A stretch of 61,653 bases of DNA from Eubacteriaceae bacterium (GTDB lineage: Bacteria; Bacillota; Clostridia; Lachnospirales; Lachnospiraceae): positions 1-61,653 of the forward strand of contig CABIWJ010000012.1 of the NCBI GenBank assembly GCA_902362455.1. The letters are read 5' to 3'. The notes beneath the pieces are model-generated. The model saw only the letters and a program-made list of their open reading frames with translations. It ran no database searches and was not told the DNA's origin. Below, one piece after another: positions 55,813 through 61,653 of this stretch (position 1 is its first letter; each line of letters opens with the position of its first letter). The position numbers were made by a program, and so were the translations under genes.

Positions 55813-57306
55813 TTATCCCTCTTTATATGCTTCTAAGATTCTCTTGGCATATTCTGAAAATGACATATTAGCATCATCACCACTTGTAAATTTTCCCTCT
55901 AAACTAAATTTAAACATATCATTATCTGCATTTGCAAATTCAATTGATGGAACTACAACAGACTCGTAATTCTGCTTAGCAGTTTCATAGTATTCATTAA
56001 ATTTTGCATCTGTAAGCCAGTCGCTTTCAGCAACTTTCTTCAAAGCATCGGCATATGCATCTTTAAAATATGCATCATCTCCAAGAATTGTTTTTGTAAT
56101 AACAGGATTTACCTGACTCCTGCCTGTTGATTCACAATCTTCAGAGTATGGCGAAACATCTGTCATACCTGCGCCCTCAGGATTCCAGTCATATGTCATT
56201 CCAAAACATCTGTCATTATCATATGGTATAAAAATTGCTTTTCCCGAGTCTTTTAAGAAATATAGATAATGATTATTATAATTATTTCTTATATCATCCG
56301 GATTACCGACGAAATAACTTACTGCTAAAAATTTAACCAGATAATCAGTATCCATTATACTTTCTAAATCTTCCTTAGAAACATCATTTTTATTCAAAAC
56401 ATCCAGCATATTAATAAGTGTGCTATAATCTGAATCTTTCTCATTTGTCTTTAAATCATAATTATAGAATTTACCAGCATCTTTATCCTCTATGCCATAA
56501 GTTACAGATGATTTTATATAGTTAACAGGCCTGAATGTCCAGCCACATTTATATAAATCCCCACCCTGTTCTGATTCAGGAAGATTTCTCTCTATAAATA
56601 TCTTATCCACAGGTTCATAGATATTAACTACACCATAATTCTCACCATTTATCCCTAGTGAACATAAATTTACATGCTGTGATAACACACCCATATCCCT
56701 GAACATGTCATTTGCATATATCTCTCTTATATGGCTGTCATCATAACACCTGTTCCATTTGACCTCCATACCCTTCAAAGTTGCAAATCTTCTGTCTTTT
56801 CTCGCCTGGCGTTCCTCTTCACTATTCCATACTTTCGCATCTTCTCCGTAGTATTCTTCATTATCGAAAGTCTCGTTAAAGCTCAGACGGTAATGTGAAA
56901 GATTAGGTTCTCCGGTCTCTTCATCATATACAGGAACTCTTGATGTATTTCCTTTAAGACGTATGCCCACCTCTTCAATCTCATACACCTCATCACCTAT
57001 TGAAATTACAACTTTCTCTGCCATTCTGTAAATAGGTGATTTTGAGTTCTTCCTATCATATTTCTCATAATCTTCCTGAATCTTATCCAATTCCTCATCA
57101 GATATCTTAATCTGTATCGAAACAGGATTATTTATATCAAATAATTGCTCATACAATTCATTTTCATCAGAAATATCATTATCAACCTCCGTTGAATTAT
57201 CTTTCTTCGTTGGCTTCTCTTTATCATTTTTATTATCTTTCCCACAAGCTGATAACAGACATACCACTAAACACATCACAAGTAAAATCGACACTCTTTT
57301 CTTCAT
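55813..57306 (-). CDS. CotH-like lipoprotein
   Basis: I start this gene at the ATG at 57306 (MKKRVSILLVMCLVV), giving 497 residues; a longer frame adds an unlikely N-terminus. The lipobox LLSAC makes it a probable lipoprotein, followed by a charged low-complexity linker. The CotH kinase-like domain shows GIRLKGNTSR, YRLSFNETFD, MEVKWNRCYDDSHIRE, NYGVVNIYEPVDK and the FIPYDNDRCFGM metal motif. CotH proteins phosphorylate spore-coat proteins in Bacillus. Surface CotH proteins of gut clostridia are of unclear function. It is divergent from the sigma-like gene. Confidence 0.9.
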   Translation of the reverse strand: MKKRVSILLVMCLVVCLLSACGKDNKNDKEKPTKKDNSTEVDNDISDENELYEQLFDINNPVSIQIKISDEELDKIQEDYEKYDRKNSKSPIYRMAEKVVISIGDEVYEIEEVGIRLKGNTSRVPVYDEETGEPNLSHYRLSFNETFDNEEYYGEDAKVWNSEEERQARKDRRFATLKGMEVKWNRCYDDSHIREIYANDMFRDMGVLSQHVNLCSLGINGENYGVVNIYEPVDKIFIERNLPESEQGGDLYKCGWTFRPVNYIKSSVTYGIEDKDAGKFYNYDLKTNEKDSDYSTLINMLDVLNKNDVSKEDLESIMDTDYLVKFLAVSYFVGNPDDIRNNYNNHYLYFLKDSGKAIFIPYDNDRCFGMTYDWNPEGAGMTDVSPYSEDCESTGRSQVNPVITKTILGDDAYFKDAYADALKKVAESDWLTDAKFNEYYETAKQNYESVVVPSIEFANADNDMFKFSLEGKFTSGDDANMSFSEYAKRILEAYKEG

Positions 57307-57381
57307 CTTGAAATACCTTTCCTTTCCTTGATTCTCATAGTCAATCAAAGCATTATACACTATATTTTCACAAATCATTCC

Positions 57382-57410
57382 TTGCTTTATTTTATCATTT
57401 ACGATAGAAT
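57382..57410 (+). promoter_or_regulatory. Promoter of the sigma-70-like gene
   Basis: TTGCTT (57382-57387) and TAGAAT (57405-57410) are 17 bases apart on the plus strand. The site lies in the 164-base divergent gap with the CotH gene, whose own promoter was not clear. Confidence 0.55.
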
Positions 57411-57470
57411 AAAGCAATATTGAAAATATCTGTAATCACGTTTTTATAACCTACAGGATATATTATTCAA

Positions 57471-58352
57471 ATGAAAGGATATGAATCAATTATGAATGAA
57501 AATGAAAAGAAATCTCAATTTCACGAGGCTTTATCATTTCTAGTAGAATCAGCAAATATAAATAATGGCTCACTTACCATAGATGAAATCAAATCAGCTC
57601 TTAATGATGTAATAACTGATGATGAACAATATACGCTTGTATATGATTATTTACTTGAGAATAAAATTTCCATCAAAGGTTATGTTCCTATTGTAAAAAA
57701 ATCTCCTGCTAACATTTCATATAATGAAGCAGAAGATGGTAACGCAGATATATCTGAAATAAATGTCTCCACTTCAGTGGACGATGCCAAAGAAAAGACA
57801 TTTGTAGATATGTATTATGATGACCTTGAAAATATGGTGGTGTTAACAGAAGAAGAGGAACTCATTCTCTTAGAAAAGGTCCTTGCAGACACTTCGGACA
57901 AGTTATCTCTTAACAGTCTTATTGAGGGTAATCTTAAAACTGTCATTGAACTTGCAGAGGATTTCAGAAATAAAGGTGTCTCTCATGGCGACCTCTTACA
58001 AGAGGGTAACTTAGGACTTATGGAGGGAATTCTCACTTATGATGGCAAGCTTCTCCTTGAAGAATTTCATTCTCATCTTGAGAATTCAATACGAAATGCA
58101 ATAAATGATGCTATCCTTGAACAGAATGCTTCAAGCCGAATTAATTTTCATGTTGCTGACAGAGCAAATGAACTTGACCGTGCATCTATCGCATTAAGCA
58201 AAGAATTAGACAGAACTCCTACCCTGGAAGAACTCGCTAAATACCTGTCACTTCCTGAGGATGAAGTCGAACGTATTATGAAAATGTCACTTAATGCTCT
58301 GACAATTGATGAGAGCAATATTGACGGAAATAATATTACACCTGAGGTATAA
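57471..58352 (+). CDS. Sigma-70-like protein lacking region 4
   Basis: The 293-residue protein has a sigma region 1.1-like N-terminus (SLTIDEIKSALNDVITDDEQ). A region 2-like core (LIEGNLKTVIELAEDFRNKG, HGDLLQEGNLGLMEGI) follows, then a region 3-like segment (ANELDRASIALSKELDRTPT, LEELAKYLSLPEDEVERIMK). It stops soon after region 3, with no region 4 helix-turn-helix. The aromatic TYATWWIRQ stretch of region 2.3 is replaced by HSHLENSIRN, so promoter melting is doubtful. The start is uncertain: ATG at 57471 or seven codons later. This is the only sizeable plus-strand gene. It may be a decoy or regulator of RNA polymerase. Confidence 0.8.
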   Translation: MKGYESIMNENEKKSQFHEALSFLVESANINNGSLTIDEIKSALNDVITDDEQYTLVYDYLLENKISIKGYVPIVKKSPANISYNEAEDGNADISEINVSTSVDDAKEKTFVDMYYDDLENMVVLTEEEELILLEKVLADTSDKLSLNSLIEGNLKTVIELAEDFRNKGVSHGDLLQEGNLGLMEGILTYDGKLLLEEFHSHLENSIRNAINDAILEQNASSRINFHVADRANELDRASIALSKELDRTPTLEELAKYLSLPEDEVERIMKMSLNALTIDESNIDGNNITPEV

Positions 58353-58354
58353 CG

Positions 58355-58400
58355 ATGCTAAAACTCCCCGACAAACTCTATGTCTGTCGGGGAGTTTTAA
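58355..58400. terminator. Bidirectional terminator, copy 1 of a 46-bp repeat
   Basis: Arms 58360-58373 and 58385-58398 pair perfectly over 14 bases (AAAACTCCCCGACA). The hairpin serves both the sigma-like gene and the convergent nuclease gene. Exactly the same 46 bases recur at 59497-59542. Confidence 0.9.
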
Positions 58401-58423
58401 AATTATACTAAACTATCATCTAG

Positions 58424-59359
58424 TTATTTATTCTCATCTATAATCGTTCTAACTTCATCAATTGATTTGTCCGTTGCAAGCGCAATCTGTTCTAATGTAA
58501 AATTATTGTTATACATATTTATTATAATCTTTACTGTATTCTTTATAATCGCTCTTTCTTCAATACCCTCGCCAAGATTACACATACTATACACTTCCTC
58601 TCTAATATCATTCTCTATTGAAATATTATATTCTTTCTCTATAATGTTAAGTTTTTCATTCTGTGAAATACTATCCGATAATAAAGCTCCCAATAGACGA
58701 TGAAGCTCATATTTTTTCTCAAATTGCGGCAAATCCTTCGACAGTCCTATTATCACTATATTTAACATATCTAACTTGCCCGACCATTCATAATTTCCTA
58801 ATAGCCTGTCATTAATAAGATGATAGCAATTCATACTGTTTTCTTTCATATTCATACATATCCATATTGATACAACTCGTTTGATATCATCATAATTCAT
58901 ATTTATGAAGTCTCTCTCTTTTTGAGATGAGACCATTCGACACACATAAAATATTGCTCTGTTTAATATATTATAACCTATCGGCACATCTTTTTGTGCT
59001 TCAACATTTACAATAATCTGTGATAATCCATCTTTCATTCTAACATAAAATATAATATCAAACCTTACCAATCCCTCGTTGATTTCTAAATTCTCTGTAT
59101 TTATTCCAATAATTCTTTGTTTTTTAGAATTCTTCTTATCAATATTGGTAAGTCCCGGTTCTACAGGTACGATACCTATATAAGGCTCGCCCTCTATATA
59201 ACTTACTACTTCTTCAGGATTCATCCCCTTGAATTCATCTACTGTATTTACCAGTATATGTGCCAATATACTTTTCTGTGCTAATAAACGTTTAGCCCTC
59301 TCATCATATTGAGTTTTGTCATTAGCTGATTTTAATGCATTTCTTATCTCTGTATTCAA
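58424..59359 (-). CDS. PD-(D/E)XK nuclease family transposase-like (Rpn-type) protein
   Basis: This 311-residue protein starts at TTG behind AGGAGG. It has the fold pattern of the PD-(D/E)XK nuclease transposase family: GLVRFDIIFYVRMKDGLSQI with the catalytic Asp, then IIVNVEAQKDVPIGYNIL with the ExQK motif. A helical C-terminus (KNTVKIIINMYNNNFTLEQI, then ALATDKSIDEVRTII) resembles a small helix-turn-helix. Such genes are mobile or amplified in gut Firmicutes. Identical terminators flank it. Confidence 0.88.
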   Translation of the reverse strand: MNTEIRNALKSANDKTQYDERAKRLLAQKSILAHILVNTVDEFKGMNPEEVVSYIEGEPYIGIVPVEPGLTNIDKKNSKKQRIIGINTENLEINEGLVRFDIIFYVRMKDGLSQIIVNVEAQKDVPIGYNILNRAIFYVCRMVSSQKERDFINMNYDDIKRVVSIWICMNMKENSMNCYHLINDRLLGNYEWSGKLDMLNIVIIGLSKDLPQFEKKYELHRLLGALLSDSISQNEKLNIIEKEYNISIENDIREEVYSMCNLGEGIEERAIIKNTVKIIINMYNNNFTLEQIALATDKSIDEVRTIIDENK

Positions 59360-59422
59360 TAACGTACCTCCTTATAAATCTATTTTCTCCCTAACAAATA
59401 TATAAATTTATTATATGAGTTC

Positions 59423-59451
59423 ATTATAAAACAATTTATTTTTATCATCAA
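59423..59451 (-). promoter_or_regulatory. Promoter of the Rpn-type gene
   Basis: On the minus strand TTGATG (59446-59451) and TATAAT (59423-59428) are 17 bases apart. The start codon lies about 65 bases downstream. Confidence 0.6.
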
Positions 59452-59496
59452 CTTACTTTTTATAATTACACATAATGTTCACAATTAATAAATTAT

Positions 59497-59542
59497 ATGC
59501 TAAAACTCCCCGACAAACTCTATGTCTGTCGGGGAGTTTTAA
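59497..59542. terminator. Bidirectional terminator, copy 2 of a 46-bp repeat
   Basis: The 46 bases are identical to 58355-58400 and form the same 14-bp hairpin. This copy lies after the transketolase genes and before the Rpn promoter, so it ends the transketolase transcript and insulates the Rpn gene. Confidence 0.88.
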
Positions 59543-59625
59543 TTATCAATATATAAATATTACAATATATTTTTTATCTAAATAATATATCATAATATTT
59601 TAACGCCATTTATATTATAATTGTC

Positions 59626-60567
59626 TTATGCTAAAAACTCTTTAACTGATGCATATATACCCTCGCCATCAAGTCCATATTTATGAACTAATTCAACTGC
59701 CGGGCCTGACTCACCATATCTGTCATTTATGCCTATCTTTTTAACCTTTACAGGATATTTCTCTGAAAGTACATCGCATACAGCACTTCCAAGTCCACCT
59801 ATTATTGAATGTTCTTCAACAGTTACAATTTTGCCTGTCTCTTTAGCTGCATTTATAATAGTTTCCTCATCAATTGGTTTAATTGTATGCATATTTATTA
59901 CTTTGGCTTCTATTCCATCTTTAGCAAGCATTTCAGCGGCTTCAAGTGATGTCGAAACTGTAAGACCACTTGCTACTATTGTTACATCTTTTCCTTCTCT
60001 TAATGTAACTGCCTTACCTATCTCGAATTTATAATCAGGAGTATCATTTATTACTGGAACGGCAAGTCTGCCAAATCTAAGATAGCAAGGACCTACATAT
60101 TCATAAGCTGCTCTTACTGCTGCTTTAGCTTCAACATAATCTGATGGATTAATAATTACCATACCTGGAATTGTTCTCATTAATGCGATATCTTCATTAC
60201 ACTGATGTGTTGCTCCGTCTTCGCCTACAGATATTCCTGCATGTGTTGCTCCAATTTTGACATTAAGATGAGGATATCCGATTGAGTTACGAACCTGTTC
60301 AAAGGCACGTCCTGCTGAGAACATTGCAAATGAACTTGCAAAAGGAACCTTTCCTGTAGCAGCTAAACCTGCCGCAATACCCATCATATTACATTCAGCA
60401 ATACCACAATCTATATGTCTCTCTGGAAATGCTTTCTTGAATACACAGGTTTTAGTAGCTTCAGCTAAGTCAGCATCTAAAACAATAAGATTATCAAATT
60501 CTTTTCCTGTTTCAACTAATCCGTCTCCATAGCCTTCTCTTGTTGCTTTCTTAATTACTTCTGGCAT
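59626..60567 (-). CDS. Transketolase, C-terminal half
   Basis: This 313-residue subunit holds the pyrimidine-binding and C-terminal domains. It has DADLAEATKTCVFKKAFPER, the catalytic-type Glu in DCGIAECNMMGIAAGLA, KIGATHAGISVGEDGATHQC, and EEHSIIGGLGSAVCDVLSE. With the N-terminal half it transfers two-carbon units between sugar phosphates in the pentose phosphate pathway. It overlaps the upstream half by 13 bases. Split transketolases are common in Clostridia. Confidence 0.95.
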   Translation of the reverse strand: MPEVIKKATREGYGDGLVETGKEFDNLIVLDADLAEATKTCVFKKAFPERHIDCGIAECNMMGIAAGLAATGKVPFASSFAMFSAGRAFEQVRNSIGYPHLNVKIGATHAGISVGEDGATHQCNEDIALMRTIPGMVIINPSDYVEAKAAVRAAYEYVGPCYLRFGRLAVPVINDTPDYKFEIGKAVTLREGKDVTIVASGLTVSTSLEAAEMLAKDGIEAKVINMHTIKPIDEETIINAAKETGKIVTVEEHSIIGGLGSAVCDVLSEKYPVKVKKIGINDRYGESGPAVELVHKYGLDGEGIYASVKEFLA

Positions 60568-61391
60568 AATGCTGCACCTACCTTTTCTAAATCTTCCATT
60601 GCTACTTTGTACTGTTCATCATTCGGAGCGCTTCCATGCCATTTAGCCTGATTCTCCATAAATGAAACATCTTTACCTTTAATACTCTTAGCAATAATAG
60701 CTGTTGGACAGCCTTTTGTAGCTCTTGCTTCATCAAAAGCTGCTTTTATCTGTTCAAAATTATGTGCATCTATATTGATAACGTGGAAGTTAAATGCTTT
60801 GAATTTCTCATCAATAGGATATGGTGAACATACCTCATCAACTGAACCATCAATCTGAAGATTATTATTATCAACAATAACAACTAAATTATCAAGCTTT
60901 CTAAATCCGGCAAACATTGCTGCTTCCCAGACCTGTCCCTCTTGAATCTCGCCATCACCTAAAAGTGTATACACTCTATAGTCTTCATTAGATAATTTAG
61001 CAGATAAAGCCATACCTGCTGCTACAGATATTCCCTGTCCAAGTGAACCACTTGACATATCAACACCAGGTGTTCCTTTCATATCAGGATGTCCCTGAAG
61101 ATATGAACCAACTTTTCTAAGTGTTGTTAAATCTTCAACTGGAAAATATCCTCTGTGAGCTAATGTTGAATATAATGCTGGAGCAACGTGTCCTTTTGAT
61201 AATACAAATCTGTCTCTGTCTGCTTTCTTAGGATTAGCAGGGTCAATATTCATTTCTTCAAAATATAAATATGTCATTATATCTGCTGCTGATAATGATC
61301 CACCCGGATGTCCCGATTTCGCACTGTGAACAGCCGTTACTATGCCCTTTCTGATTTCATTTGCCTGTTTTTTCAGTTCTAAAACTTCCAT
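60555..61391 (-). CDS. Transketolase, N-terminal half
   Basis: This subunit binds thiamine diphosphate. The motifs GHPGGSLSAADIMTYLYF, SKGHVAPALYSTLAHRGYF, GSLGQGISVAAGMAL and the TPP signature GDGEIQEGQVWEA with VDNNNLQIDG are clear. The start at 61391 (MEVLELKKQANEIRKG) has GGAGG upstream. A longer frame adds an unlikely leader. Length is about 278 residues, typical for the split form. It is first in a two-gene operon. Confidence 0.95.
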   Translation of the reverse strand: MEVLELKKQANEIRKGIVTAVHSAKSGHPGGSLSAADIMTYLYFEEMNIDPANPKKADRDRFVLSKGHVAPALYSTLAHRGYFPVEDLTTLRKVGSYLQGHPDMKGTPGVDMSSGSLGQGISVAAGMALSAKLSNEDYRVYTLLGDGEIQEGQVWEAAMFAGFRKLDNLVVIVDNNNLQIDGSVDEVCSPYPIDEKFKAFNFHVINIDAHNFEQIKAAFDEARATKGCPTAIIAKSIKGKDVSFMENQAKWHGSAPNDEQYKVAMEDLEKVGAALCQK

Positions 61392-61445
61392 GATTACCTC
61401 CATTACTTTTTGAAAAAAGTACCGAATTTGTCTATTCCGCATAAA

Positions 61446-61474
61446 ACTATAACACATAAACTTCCATTTATCAA
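61446..61474 (-). promoter_or_regulatory. Promoter of the transketolase genes
   Basis: On the minus strand TTGATA (61469-61474) and TATAGT (61446-61451) are 17 bases apart. An imperfect hairpin (61458-61493) overlaps it and may end an upstream transcript. The remaining bases to 61653 show no convincing gene. Confidence 0.55.
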
Positions 61475-61653
61475 TGAGATAAACGGAAGTTTTCGTAATA
61501 AATCTATATATTCAATAATCTTTTTTAATTGATTTCCAGTCCCTCTTATTTCTGTCATTTAAATCTAATTTTGCATAAATTATTTATCACTATCTATGCC
61601 TGCTTATTCCTCTATTGTTATTGTGTCTATTGATTTATCCATTATTTCCTTTA

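Noticed and set aside
61405..61558. Frame of about 50 residues starting MTEIRGTGNQLKK upstream of transketolase
   Set aside because: It covers the transketolase promoter and a hairpin, has a poor ribosome site and no recognisable features.

Overview
The window reads as a low-GC Firmicutes chromosome, most likely a Lachnospiraceae gut anaerobe close to Lachnospira/[Eubacterium] eligens. This is inferred from gene content and codon style (class 1B PyrD with PyrK, a cohesin/dockerin pair, CotH, split transketolase, YtrA-type GntR) and not from a database search. Nearly every gene lies on the minus strand. Core genes are tightly packed, while about 26 kb in the middle is accessory DNA.

Positions 1-850 hold the leader and two tandem strong promoters of an rRNA operon that runs leftwards out of the window, then a bidirectional terminator. 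Next on the minus strand is a gntR-clpC-(conserved 137-aa protein)-radA unit whose promoter is covered by a 16-bp inverted repeat. It is followed by a surface pair: a dockerin-bearing glucosaminidase and a membrane-anchored cohesin protein.

From 9.9 to 20.4 kb, one long colinear run links an HD-GYP-like regulator (TTG start) to pyrC-pyrF-pyrK-pyrD-pyrE, three small membrane proteins (one of 49 aa), and purE-purM-purN-purD. Upstream lie serine acetyltransferase, a heterodimeric ABC exporter with one degenerate ATP site, and an AEC-family carrier. A Na+/Ca2+-type antiporter (26.3-27.25 kb) follows a leader that looks like a yybP-ykoY manganese riboswitch.

From 27.7 to 54.4 kb is a polymorphic-toxin locus. 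At its promoter end sits a short secreted protein with two YD-type motifs and twelve 7-residue repeats. A 4,848-residue secreted Rhs/YD protein follows (beta-solenoid shaft, Fn3/Ig-like modules, PKD, YD shell, ADP-ribosyltransferase tip of HYD1 type), with its DUF6881 immunity gene directly after it. Behind that lie more than a dozen intact or broken immunity-like genes, mixed with at least four remnants of the Rhs C-terminal core and several toxin tails. This looks like an archive of past toxin-tip exchanges.

The right flank returns to chromosomal genes: mntP behind a second manganese-riboswitch-like leader, a CotH lipoprotein, a divergent sigma-70-like protein without region 4, a PD-(D/E)XK (Rpn-type) gene bracketed by two identical 46-bp terminator copies, and the two halves of a transketolase. 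No tRNA gene, CRISPR array or intact insertion sequence was recognised. Promoter, riboswitch and terminator calls come from reading motifs and base pairing by eye.
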